DNA of 61,667 bases from Ruixingdingia sedimenti (GTDB lineage: Bacteria > Pseudomonadota > Alphaproteobacteria > Rhodobacterales > Rhodobacteraceae), in NCBI RefSeq assembly GCF_031432425.1, contig NZ_JAVKPH010000024.1:1-61667 (forward strand). The letters are read 5' to 3'. The notes beneath the pieces were generated by a model. That model did no database searches, was not told the DNA's origin, and worked only from the letters and a program-made list of their open reading frames with translations. Below, one piece after another: positions 34,122 to 41,624 of this stretch. A program made the translations under genes and the position numbers. How positions within the stretch are numbered: the stretch's first letter is position 1; every line of letters begins with the position of its first letter.

Positions 34122-35495
34122 TCAGAGCCTTTCGTTGGTATTAGGGGCGAGCGCACTTGCGAGACGCTCCTCGAGACGGGCGCGCGCATCGCCAAGACGC
34201 GCAAGAGCCGCTCCGTCGTCGGCGACCCGCTCCGCGGCTTCCGCAAGGCGGTCGTCCGAGAGAGGGTCGGTCGGACGGCCGTTCACGCGCACCTCGTAAT
34301 GCAGGTTGGGCCCAGTTGCGGTGCCCGTCGCGCCAACGCTGCCAATAAGATCGCCCGCCGCGACTCGGTCACCCTGCGCCAGCCCATCGGGGACAGCGCT
34401 GAGATGCGCGTAAAGGGTCGTGGTCTCCGAGCCATGCGCAATCTCGACCACGCGGCCATAGCCGCCGCGCGAGCCGACAAAGCTGACGCGGCCCGGTGCG
34501 GTCGCGTAGACCGGGGTACCCCGTGCGGCCGCGAAATCGACGCCCGTGTGCATCCGCACATCGCCGTAAACAGGGTGCGTCCTGCGCCCGAACACGGAAC
34601 TGAGCCGCGCGCCCTCGACCGGCTGCGCGAAGACGCGCAAAACCACGCCATCACGGTAAATCGTGGCCCGCCCGGAGCCATCCTCCGGCCAGACGATCTC
34701 GAACAGCGTGTCGCCAAGGTCAAGCGCCGCGAAGGTCAGGTCCGGCTGGCCGACGATGTCGTCGCCGATCCGCGCCTCGCGCCACATCAGCCTAAGGGTT
34801 TCGCCACCCGTCAGGTCGCGCCGGAAATCTACGGCGCCACCCAGCATCTGCGCCAGATCGACCGCGAAGCGTGCCGGAATGCCGCCCGCGTCGAGCGCGG
34901 CGAAGACCGAGCTTTCGATGCGGGCTTCACCGGCGAGGTGGACGGTTTCGGGATCGGGGGCGACAACGCGCGTCGCAACCTGCACGCCAAAGACAGCCTC
35001 GATCCGGACGCCGTCGTCCACCTCCAGAACGACGCGACGGGGGCTGCCCTCCGGGGTGGTGATGACGCTCAGGGCATGTCCCGGACGCAAGCGGCGCAGG
35101 TCGAACTCTGCCGCAAGTGCAAGCGCCACCTCGGCGCGAACCGGGGCATCGAGACCTGCCTCCGCGAGAACTGCATCGAGCGTCTCGCCCGCGGCGATCT
35201 CCCGTGCCCACGTCCGGAGCGAAGGCTCGACCCTCGGAAGCGATGGCGCGACTACCACGGCAGACGGCAGAGCCGGTGGGCTGACCATCGGGGCAACATC
35301 CGAACGGGCGAGGGTCGGCGCGAGGACCGGGGCCTCAGTGGACGCCGGCATGGGCATGGCCTCAGGCGTCCAGAGTGCAGCCTCGGCAAGACCGGGCGGA
35401 ACAGGGTCCCGTGTCCAGGTGCCCGAAAGAGCGAGGGCGGTCGCAGACACGCTTCCCGCCGTCACGATTCCGACTGCCAGATACCTCAGCTTCAT
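34122..35495 (-). CDS. M23 family metallopeptidase
   Basis: A 457-residue exported protein with an N-terminal membrane/signal segment (YLAVGIVTAGSVSATALAL). Residues about 110-250 form a LysM-like/OapA-type N-terminal part as in MepM. The M23 domain lies at about 315-410 with zinc motif HTGVDFAA and second motif NLHYEVRVNG. It hydrolyses peptidoglycan crosslinks. ATGA overlap with the upstream SCO gene places it in the operon, an unusual partner for copper chaperones. Confidence 0.88.
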   Translation of the reverse strand: MKLRYLAVGIVTAGSVSATALALSGTWTRDPVPPGLAEAALWTPEAMPMPASTEAPVLAPTLARSDVAPMVSPPALPSAVVVAPSLPRVEPSLRTWAREIAAGETLDAVLAEAGLDAPVRAEVALALAAEFDLRRLRPGHALSVITTPEGSPRRVVLEVDDGVRIEAVFGVQVATRVVAPDPETVHLAGEARIESSVFAALDAGGIPARFAVDLAQMLGGAVDFRRDLTGGETLRLMWREARIGDDIVGQPDLTFAALDLGDTLFEIVWPEDGSGRATIYRDGVVLRVFAQPVEGARLSSVFGRRTHPVYGDVRMHTGVDFAAARGTPVYATAPGRVSFVGSRGGYGRVVEIAHGSETTTLYAHLSAVPDGLAQGDRVAAGDLIGSVGATGTATGPNLHYEVRVNGRPTDPLSDDRLAEAAERVADDGAALARLGDARARLEERLASALAPNTNERL

Positions 35496-36118
35496 GTCGC
35501 CCCCTCCGTTTCTTCTTCCAGTGCCCGGCGGATCTTCGGCACTGCGAACTCCCTCGGTTCGTGATAGTCGATCATGCTGACGAACCCGCCGGCCGCGTCG
35601 AACAGGAACACGCTCGCCGTGTGGTTCATGGTGTAGTCGCCGCCGTCGGTCGGAACACGCTCGTAGCTCGCCCGGAACCCTTCCGCCGCGCGTGCTATCT
35701 GATCTTGCGCACCGGTCCAGCCGCGGATCGCCGGATGGAAGTAGCCGACATATTCGGCCATTGCCTCGACGGTGTCGCGGTCCGGATCCACGGTGATGAA
35801 GACCACGTTCATCTGCCCGGCATCCTCGCCGAGCGCATCGAGCCAGCCGGAAATGTCCGACAGTGTGGTCGGGCAGACGTCGGGGCAGAAGGTGAAGCCG
35901 AAGAACACCATGGTCGGACGGCCGACCAGGGTCTCCGGGCCAACCGGCTGCCCCTCGTGATCAGTAAGACGAAAGTCCATTTCAGTGAGCGGTAGGGGAA
36001 GGCTTGCCACAGCCTCCGGCGCGCCGGGGCCGTCCACCCGCCACCAGCCGACGAACAGCGTCAGCCCCATGGCACCCAGAGCAGTGGCGCCGTATCCAAG
36101 AGCCGTTCGGCGCCGCAT
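35492..36118 (-). CDS. SCO family protein (second copy)
   Basis: A 208-residue thioredoxin-fold protein with an N-terminal membrane anchor (GYGATALGAMGLTLFVGWW). The copper site FTFCPDVCPTTL gives CxxxC near residue 75, and the distal His is in YTMNHTASVFLFD. SCO proteins deliver copper to cytochrome oxidase CuA or act as thiol reductases. The start at 36118 overlaps the PCuAC stop (ATGA). Confidence 0.92.
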   Translation of the reverse strand: MRRRTALGYGATALGAMGLTLFVGWWRVDGPGAPEAVASLPLPLTEMDFRLTDHEGQPVGPETLVGRPTMVFFGFTFCPDVCPTTLSDISGWLDALGEDAGQMNVVFITVDPDRDTVEAMAEYVGYFHPAIRGWTGAQDQIARAAEGFRASYERVPTDGGDYTMNHTASVFLFDAAGGFVSMIDYHEPREFAVPKIRRALEEETEGAT

Positions 36119-36582
36119 CAGCCCTCCGGCCCGCGCGCCGCGATTCCGAGGATCGGCACGTCGACTGTCACGTCGCCGCCATCCGAGAAGCTCAGCGTCA
36201 GCGGAAAGCTGTCGCCCTCGGTCATCGGCTGTTGTAGCTGCATGAGCATCGCGTGCAGCCCGCCGGGCGCCAGTTCCGCGGCTTCGCCGGGGGCGATGGT
36301 TATCTCGCCCGCAGGCGCCATCGAACTGACACCCTCGGCATTGGTCTTGCTCTCGTGGATCTCCGGCATCATGGCGAGCGGCGTGGAAATGCCGGTCAGC
36401 GTGACGGCCTCGTCTCCGTTGTTGCGGATCGTCATGTAGGCCGCGCCGGGGCGGTTGACGCCGATGGAGGCCCGCGCCCACGCGTCATCGACGACCACAT
36501 CCTCCGACCCGGCAAGGGCGACACCGGAGGTGAGCGCAAGTGTGGTGAGGGTCGCCAGCATCGGGGTGGTGAGCTTGGTCAT
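36118..36582 (-). CDS. periplasmic copper chaperone PCu(A)C
   Basis: A 154-residue protein from ATG 36582, preceded by AAGGAGG. A signal peptide ends near ALAGSED. The copper ligands of the family are visible: MMPEIHES near residue 82 and GGLHAMLMQL near 118 (H-M...H-x-M pattern). It transfers Cu(I) to SCO/CuA in oxidase assembly. It sits between two SCO genes and the DsbA-like gene. Confidence 0.9.
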   Translation of the reverse strand: MTKLTTPMLATLTTLALTSGVALAGSEDVVVDDAWARASIGVNRPGAAYMTIRNNGDEAVTLTGISTPLAMMPEIHESKTNAEGVSSMAPAGEITIAPGEAAELAPGGLHAMLMQLQQPMTEGDSFPLTLSFSDGGDVTVDVPILGIAARGPEG

Positions 36583-36614
36583 TCGTAAGTGCCTCCTTGT
36601 CGTGCGTGCCAGGG

Positions 36615-37274
36615 TCACGAGCCGCTCGCGGCCACTTCCTCGGCCACCAGCGCGCGCAGTTCGGCCTCACCGAACGGATCGAGCGGCCGCCCGTTGACGA
36701 AGAATGTGGGCGTCTGGCGCACACCCATGGTTTCGACATCGGCGCGATCTTGGTTCAGGATCGCCACGACGTCCGGCGCGAGCATCTGCGTGCGCGCCGC
36801 TTCCACATCCAGCCCCGCGGTCGCAGCGACCTCCAGAATCAGTCCCGGAGCCGGCGCGCCATGCGAGGCCCACCGGGGCTGCTCGCGCAGCAGCGCCTCC
36901 ATCACGGGCTCGTAGACGTCCTGCATCCGGGCCGCCTCGAGCACGCGGATCGCTTCCTCCGACGCTTCGCCGTGGAACGGCGTGTAGCGGATCGCGACGC
37001 GCACCGCGTCGCCGTGCTCTTCCATGATGTCCTTGACCACCGGATAGAAGGCGCGGCACGCCTCGCAGGCCGGATCGAAGAACTCGACGATGGTGACGGG
37101 GGCATCCTCGGGTCCGAGGATCGGGGAGTAAGACCGCAGCAGCGCCTCGCTCTGTTCTGGCGGAACCGTCGCGGTCGCGGCGACGGACGCGGGACGTGTC
37201 GTGAACCAGGCCGCTGCGGCAAAGACGGCAACGGCGACGGCAACAACGGAGAGCATGATAGCGCGACGATTCAT
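36615..37274 (-). CDS. DsbA family thiol-disulfide oxidoreductase
   Basis: A 219-residue protein with an N-terminal anchor (MLSVVAVAVAVFAAAAWF). The thioredoxin-like domain starts GPEDAPVTIVEFFDPACEAC with active-site CEAC, followed by the helical insert and cis-Pro segment GVRQTPTFFVNGRPLD. It resembles BdbD/DsbA proteins that pair with the adjacent DsbB-like protein. The start overlaps the DsbB stop. Confidence 0.9.
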   Translation of the reverse strand: MNRRAIMLSVVAVAVAVFAAAAWFTTRPASVAATATVPPEQSEALLRSYSPILGPEDAPVTIVEFFDPACEACRAFYPVVKDIMEEHGDAVRVAIRYTPFHGEASEEAIRVLEAARMQDVYEPVMEALLREQPRWASHGAPAPGLILEVAATAGLDVEAARTQMLAPDVVAILNQDRADVETMGVRQTPTFFVNGRPLDPFGEAELRALVAEEVAASGS

Positions 37275-37696
37275 GGGCGCGGGTCCTTCAGAGAGAGGGC
37301 CGACAGGCTCGCGGTGAGCGTGAAGGCGACAAGCGACAGGAGCGGGATCGGAACCCCGAGGATCAATTGATTGGCGTCGGTGCAGGAGGGGCCGGTCGCC
37401 GTGCAGGGCTGGATGGGCTCCGGGATGATGCCGACGTAAAGGCCCATGTGCCAGAGCGCGACGGCCCCGCCGAGCAGGCTGAGCGCCAACCCATAGCGTC
37501 CGACGCGGGCGTCCTGCAACCACAGGCCGAGCCCCAGAACGATGGGCAACGGGAACATGAAGGCGCGCTGATACCAGCACAGCAGACAAGGCATCTGGCC
37601 CAGCACCTCGCCGATGAACAGCACCGAGAGCGTTGCCACGAGCGCCACCACCCAGGCGGCAGTCAGAGCCGCTTCTCCCGTCAATCCCCGACTCAT
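37271..37696 (-). CDS. disulfide bond formation protein B (BdbC/DsbB)
   Basis: A 141-residue membrane protein with four predicted helices. The first cysteine pair is in GQMPCLLCWYQRAFMFPLP and the second in QPCTATGPSCTDAN, as in BdbC-type DsbB proteins. It would reoxidise the neighbouring DsbA-like protein with quinone. Both flanking genes overlap it (ATGA), so the three are translated as a set. Confidence 0.92.
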   Translation of the reverse strand: MSRGLTGEAALTAAWVVALVATLSVLFIGEVLGQMPCLLCWYQRAFMFPLPIVLGLGLWLQDARVGRYGLALSLLGGAVALWHMGLYVGIIPEPIQPCTATGPSCTDANQLILGVPIPLLSLVAFTLTASLSALSLKDPRP

Positions 37697-38298
37697 CCGG
37701 CGACGCGCCCCCTCAGATCGGCAAGGATCTCCTCGGCCGGGGTGCCGTAGCTCCAGGCTTTCACGTAACCGCCCTCCGGATCGAACAGAAACAACTGCGA
37801 GGAATGACCCATCGTGTAGCCGCCGGGCGCCGCGGCCTCCTCGACCTTTTCGTAGAAGATGTGAAAGCTGTCGGCGGTCCGGTCGATCTGGTCGGGCGTT
37901 CCGGTCAGGCCCACGATCCCGGCCTCGAACCTCGGCACGAAATCCGCGAGGACCGACGGCGTGTCCCGCTCGGGGTCGATGGTGATGAAGAGAGGCTGAA
38001 CCTGCGCCGCATCCTCGTCCAGCCCGTCCATGACGGCGGCGACCTCGGCCAGCGTCGTCGGGCAGACATCGGGGCAGTTGGCGAAACCGAAGAAGACCAG
38101 CATCCAGCGGCCCGCGTAATCTTCCTGCGTCCGGACCATTCCGGTGTGATCCGTCAATTCGAAATCCGCACGAAACGCAGGCTCGCCCTCCCCAGCCTGG
38201 TCGGCTCGATAGTCCGCCCAGAGCAGCAACCAGACGAAAGCCAGCGCCGCAACGCCCACGAGCCCCCAGAGGATCTTTTGAAGAAATGTCAGTCGCAA
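37693..38298 (-). CDS. SCO family protein (first gene of operon)
   Basis: An SCO/SenC protein with anchor ILWGLVGVAALAFVWLLLW, copper motif FANCPDVCPTTL and distal His in YTMGHSSQLFLFD. The start is uncertain. The longest frame begins with TTG at 38349, but that codon lies inside the MerR-type promoter, upstream of the expected transcript start. TTG 38298 is proposed, giving 201 residues. It heads an operon of eight tightly spaced reverse genes. Confidence 0.85.
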   Translation of the reverse strand: MRLTFLQKILWGLVGVAALAFVWLLLWADYRADQAGEGEPAFRADFELTDHTGMVRTQEDYAGRWMLVFFGFANCPDVCPTTLAEVAAVMDGLDEDAAQVQPLFITIDPERDTPSVLADFVPRFEAGIVGLTGTPDQIDRTADSFHIFYEKVEEAAAPGGYTMGHSSQLFLFDPEGGYVKAWSYGTPAEEILADLRGRVAG

Positions 38299-38334
38299 TG
38301 CGCGTGGCCTGCCTGTGATTCTTGATTTTGTGGT

Positions 38335-38365
38335 CGTGTACACCCTCAAGCTACTAGAGGTTCAA
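38335..38365 (-). promoter_or_regulatory. MerR-type promoter of the SCO-Dsb-PCuAC operon
   Basis: On the reverse strand TTGAAC and TACACG are separated by 19 bases (CTCTAGTAGCTTGAGGGTG), the MerR-activated architecture. The spacer dyad resembles ZntR/PbrR boxes. It points into the eight-gene reverse operon and lies back to back with the MerR gene at 38474. Confidence 0.82.
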
Positions 38366-38473
38366 CCCGCTTGTTCCGTCGTCATGGCGGCTTCACGGAC
38401 CTGTGTAGCGGCTCACGGCCTTGCCAATCGGTGCGGCAAAACCTACCAACACTGAAGCATTACGGAGGCGCCC

Positions 38474-38902
38474 ATGCTTACGATCGGCAGTCTGGCCAAT
38501 AAAACCGGCACCAAGGTGCAGACGATCCGCTATTACGAGCAGATCGGTCTGATGCCGGAACCCGGCCGGACCGAGGGTGGCCAGCGCCGCTATGGCGACG
38601 ATGAGCTCGACCGGCTCGCCTTCATCCGGCACGCGCGACAATTGGGCTTTTCCCTCGAAGCGATCCGGGAATTGCTGGACCTCAGCGATCACCCCCATCG
38701 CCCGTGCCTTGAGGCCGACGCCATCGCGCGCAGGCAGTTGAAGCAGGTGGAGCAGCGCCTTGCGCGTCTGGAAGCCCTGCACACCGAACTACAGCGCATG
38801 GTTCACGAATGCAGTGGCGGGCAGACGGCCGATTGCCGCGTGCTGGAGGTGCTGCGCGACCATTCCGAGTGCCTGACGGACCACGACGAGATCGGCGCCT
38901 GA
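38474..38902 (+). CDS. MerR family metal-responsive regulator (ZntR/CadR/PbrR type)
   Basis: A 142-residue MerR protein: winged-helix N-terminus (TIGSLANKTGTKVQTIRYYEQ), dimerisation helix around residues 80-112, and a metal loop. Cys78, Cys113, Cys121 and Cys133 are present; Cys78 corresponds to the residue that marks divalent-metal sensors (copper sensors have Ser there). ACGGAGG precedes the ATG. It is divergent from the SCO operon promoter and is the only MerR gene in the window, so it is the likely regulator of all three MerR-type promoters seen here. Confidence 0.9.
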   Translation: MLTIGSLANKTGTKVQTIRYYEQIGLMPEPGRTEGGQRRYGDDELDRLAFIRHARQLGFSLEAIRELLDLSDHPHRPCLEADAIARRQLKQVEQRLARLEALHTELQRMVHECSGGQTADCRVLEVLRDHSECLTDHDEIGA

Positions 38903-38903
38903 G

Positions 38904-39231
38904 ATGCCTGCCGCGCTCGCCTATCCGCTCGCGGCCTTGGCCGAGATCCGCCGGATGCTTCGCAATCTGGGCGTGGTGGCGTCTCGGCGCATCCGCCCTC
39001 TGGCTCGTGCCTGGCGTGGCCGCGCTGGTGGCGTTCGGCTGGCTTCTGGCGCAGGTCGACACCGTGGCTGCGGGACGCGCCTTTGCGGCCTATGGCGGGG
39101 TCTATATCGCGGCATCGGTTCTGTGGATGTGGCTCGCGGAAGGACACAGGCCGGATGGGTGGGACTTACTTGGTACAGCGGTGTGCCTGGTTGGCGCCGC
39201 GATCATTCTGGCCGCCCCGCGCGGTGCGTGA
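38904..39231 (+). pseudogene. ynfA: YnfA family membrane protein, frameshifted
   Basis: The gene begins MPAALAYPLAALAEI in one frame and continues after one extra base as AGCFAIWAWWRLGASALWLV, then AAYGGVYIAASVLWMWLAEG in the next frame, ending at 39231. Joined, these give a typical four-helix YnfA (UPF0060) protein of about 108 residues. The extra C lies in the GATCCGCC run at about 38948-38949. Either the gene is broken or the base is a sequencing error. It follows the MerR stop by one base. Confidence 0.85.
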
Positions 39232-39240
39232 ATTCAGGGC

Positions 39241-39271
39241 TTGAAGCTGCAGTCGCTGTAGCAATTATCTC
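39241..39271 (+). promoter_or_regulatory. MerR-type promoter of the transglutaminase-CDF unit
   Basis: TTGAAG and TATCTC are separated by exactly 19 bases (CTGCAGTCGCTGTAGCAAT), again the MerR spacing, with a dyad around CTGCAG/CTGTAG. It lies 30 bases before the transglutaminase ATG. Confidence 0.78.
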
Positions 39272-39300
39272 TCTCCCATACCGATTCGAGGAGAGATGTC

Positions 39301-40065
39301 ATGATTCAAACAGACCCATTGCTCGCCCCCACGCGGCTTCTCGATTTCGAGAGTCCGGCGATCGCGGCGCTATTGGAAGCGCGGGGCTGGAAAGCTCTGC
39401 CGCCTGACGCGCGGATCGGGGCCATCTACGATTTCGTCCGCAACGAAATCGCCTTCGGCTACAATCGGGCGGACGACATTCCGGCATCACAGGTGCTGGT
39501 GGACGGCTTCGGCCAGTGCAACACCAAGGGCACATTGCTGATGGCGCTGCTCAGGGGAACCGGCATCCGGTGCAGATTGCATGGCTTCACCATTCACAAG
39601 GCGCTCCAGCGCGGTGTCGTCCCCGAGCTTGTCTATCCGGTCGCGCCCGCGGAAATCCTCCATTCCTGGATCGAGGTGGAGACCGGCGACACGTGGATCG
39701 ACCTGGAGGGTTTCATCCTCGACGCGCCGTACCTCACGGCGTTGCAGCGGGCGTTCAGCGACAGTGACAGCCTCTGCGGCTATGGTGCGGGCACCGAGTG
39801 CCTGAACAGTCCGCCGGTCGAATGGACGGGGGCCAGCACGTATATCCAAAAAACCGGCATTGCCCGGGATCTGGGAACATTCGAGACGCCGGACCAATTT
39901 TATGATGTGCACCGGCAAGCGTTCGGCCAGCTGCGCGATTGGCTCTATCGTCACATCGTCCGGCACTGGATGAATGCTCGGGTTCGCAGGATCCGCGATG
40001 GGCGCCTGCCTCTCAAGCCAGGCACTGCCCGGCACCGCCACGAGGGGGACGCACATGCCGCATGA
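39301..40065 (+). CDS. transglutaminase-like cysteine protease domain protein
   Basis: A 254-residue protein without a clear signal peptide. The papain-like triad is visible: Cys in VDGFGQCNTKGTLLMALLRG (near 73), His in EILHSWIEVETG, and Asp in WIDLEGFILD. Such domains act as proteases, amidases or crosslinkers. The gene begins a unit with the CDF exporter, whose start codon lies inside its end. Substrate unknown; an unusual partner for a metal exporter. Confidence 0.85.
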   Translation: MIQTDPLLAPTRLLDFESPAIAALLEARGWKALPPDARIGAIYDFVRNEIAFGYNRADDIPASQVLVDGFGQCNTKGTLLMALLRGTGIRCRLHGFTIHKALQRGVVPELVYPVAPAEILHSWIEVETGDTWIDLEGFILDAPYLTALQRAFSDSDSLCGYGAGTECLNSPPVEWTGASTYIQKTGIARDLGTFETPDQFYDVHRQAFGQLRDWLYRHIVRHWMNARVRRIRDGRLPLKPGTARHRHEGDAHAA

Positions 40066-40987
40066 TCATGGCCACGCCCATATCGACCCCAAGTCCGGCG
40101 ATCGCCGCGTCTCCGTCGCGATCTGGGCGAATGCTCTTCTAACCGTCGCGCAAATCGTCGGAGGCATCCTCTCGGGCAGCCTCGCGCTGATTGCTGATGC
40201 GCTGCACAACTTCTCGGACATGGCGTCCCTGGTGATCGCCTTCGCAGCACGCAAGATCGCGCGGCGGCCTGCGGATGAACGGATGACCTTTGGATATGGT
40301 CGGATCGAGATCGTGGCGGCTCTGATCAACTACACCACGTTGATCCTCGTCGGCTTCTACCTGATCTACGAAGGCGGGATGCGGATGATCGACCCGCCTG
40401 AGGTCGCCGGCTGGACGGTCGTGATCCTCGGCGGTGTGGCGCTTGCCGTGGACACGCTGACAGCGCTGCTCACCTATTCGATGCAGAAGGGCAGCGTGAA
40501 CATTCGCGCCCTGTTCCTGCACAACCTGTCGGATGCGCTGGCCTCCGTTGCGGTCATCATCGGTGGTGCGCTCATCATCCTCTACGACATGCGATGGGTC
40601 GATCCTGCGATCACCATCGGTATCGCGCTGTACATCCTCTACCTGGCGTTTACGGAGATCGGCGGCCCCATTCGCACACTGATGCTCGGCAGTCCGCCCG
40701 ACATCGACAACGGCGCTGTCGTCGACGCGGTGCGCGGCATCGCCGGCGTGGCGGACATCCACCACGCTCATTTCTGGCAGATGCAAGAACACGCGGCGGC
40801 ACTCGATACGCATGTTGTCATCGAGACAGCATCTTGGGAGCGCCTCGAGGACATCAAGGACGAGATCAAGCGAATGCTTGAGAGCCAGTTCGGCATTGCT
40901 CATTCGACGCTGGAATTCGAGCGACAAGAGCGGGCCCACCAGAACGCAAGCCTGTATGGACATGGAGGAAAGGAGGATGCTGGCTGA
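40055..40987 (+). CDS. CDF family divalent cation exporter
   Basis: A 310-residue protein from ATG 40055 (GAGGGGG upstream). The N-terminus is His-rich (MPHDHGHAHID). Six membrane helices follow with the metal sites LIADALHNFSD (helix II) and FLHNLSDAL (helix V), and a C-terminal cytoplasmic domain with HHAHFWQ. This is the CzcD/ZitB pattern of zinc-proton antiporters. It overlaps the transglutaminase gene by 11 bases. Confidence 0.92.
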   Translation: MPHDHGHAHIDPKSGDRRVSVAIWANALLTVAQIVGGILSGSLALIADALHNFSDMASLVIAFAARKIARRPADERMTFGYGRIEIVAALINYTTLILVGFYLIYEGGMRMIDPPEVAGWTVVILGGVALAVDTLTALLTYSMQKGSVNIRALFLHNLSDALASVAVIIGGALIILYDMRWVDPAITIGIALYILYLAFTEIGGPIRTLMLGSPPDIDNGAVVDAVRGIAGVADIHHAHFWQMQEHAAALDTHVVIETASWERLEDIKDEIKRMLESQFGIAHSTLEFERQERAHQNASLYGHGGKEDAG

Positions 40988-41186
40988 CACCAGCCACCGT
41001 GCGGTGGCGATGCGAAGTCGGTCATAACGAAAACAATGACTTAGGGTGGAGAAGGTTGGACATCAGGCCCATCCCCTCCGCCATTTTCCCCCGCGAAAGC
41101 GTTCTCCCGATCCGGCTGCGACTGGATTTTTCCGTTGTTTCCGAGGGTTATGCGGGAGTGGCTGAGCACTGGCCCCCGCGCCAGGA

Positions 41187-41211
41187 GGCCCGGAAGCGTT
41201 CTCTCCGGGCC
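41187..41211. terminator. 8-bp hairpin downstream of the CDF gene
   Basis: GGCCCGGA and TCCGGGCC form a perfect stem with a 9-base loop. It lies about 200 bases past the CDF stop and is followed by GATATTCTC rather than a T-run, so a terminator role is tentative. Confidence 0.4.
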
Positions 41212-41380
41212 GATATTCTCTGGACCTGTTGACTGCGCGGATTTAGTGAACAGCTTGTAAGCATCTGATCATAAATGCGTTTTCTCATGCCTCCTCGCGG
41301 ACTCCGATCCCGGTGCCATTCGAGTGAAATGCCACTGGCGTCGAACTCCATGATTTAACGACCGCATTCCCGCGGGCCGT

Positions 41381-41414
41381 TGACCATCCCGACCCATTGT
41401 GACCATTCTGACCA
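41381..41414 (+). promoter_or_regulatory. TGACCA repeat cluster, possible operator
   Basis: TGACCA occurs at 41381, 41400 and 41409 just before the Shine-Dalgarno of the Phd-like gene. Phd/YefM antitoxins repress their own promoters through short repeats, so this may be such an operator. No clear promoter boxes are visible. Confidence 0.4.
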
Positions 41415-41432
41415 CAAATCAGGGAGGGGCCT

Positions 41433-41621
41433 ATGAAGGCCGTGTCTGCCCGTGAGGCGAAGCATCACTTCGGCCAGTTGATCGACGAGGCGCGGGCCGA
41501 GCCTGTGGTGGTCGAAAAGCACGGGCGCCCGGTGGTGGTCGTCCTCGCGGTCGAAGAGTACCAGCGGCTGACCGGCCGGACCGTGGAACCCTCTGGCAAG
41601 AAACGAGAGGACGAGCGGTAG
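41433..41621 (+). CDS. Phd/YefM family antitoxin-like protein
   Basis: A 62-residue protein: MKAVSAREAKHHFGQLIDEA is the Phd/YefM DNA-binding N-terminus, and KHGRPVVVVLAVEEYQRL the following strand-helix. The short charged tail (GKKREDER) would be where a toxin-binding segment lies. No toxin gene follows; instead the type III methylase gene starts three bases after its stop. AGGGAGGGG precedes the ATG. It may repress the restriction operon. Confidence 0.85.
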   Translation: MKAVSAREAKHHFGQLIDEARAEPVVVEKHGRPVVVVLAVEEYQRLTGRTVEPSGKKREDER

Positions 41622-41624
41622 CGC

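Larger units (their letters stand above)
40988..41432. other. intergenic region between CDF and type III R-M genes
   Basis: About 445 bases without a convincing gene. It holds a GC-rich 8-bp hairpin (41187-41211) and a cluster of TGACCA repeats next to the Phd-like gene. A 67-codon reverse ORF at 41148-41351 has no family resemblance. The region may mark a junction between the metal island and the restriction cassette. Confidence 0.5.

Noticed and set aside
35492..36481. Longer 329-codon frame for the second SCO gene
   Set aside because: The extra N-terminus overlaps the PCuAC gene and is a shadow of it; ATG 36118 with the anchor helix is the natural start.
41148..41351. 67-codon reverse ORF and a tRNA-like GCGGGAGTGGCTGAGC stretch
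   Set aside because: The ORF has no family resemblance. The tRNA-like start lacks an anticodon arm and T-loop downstream, so no tRNA can be folded.
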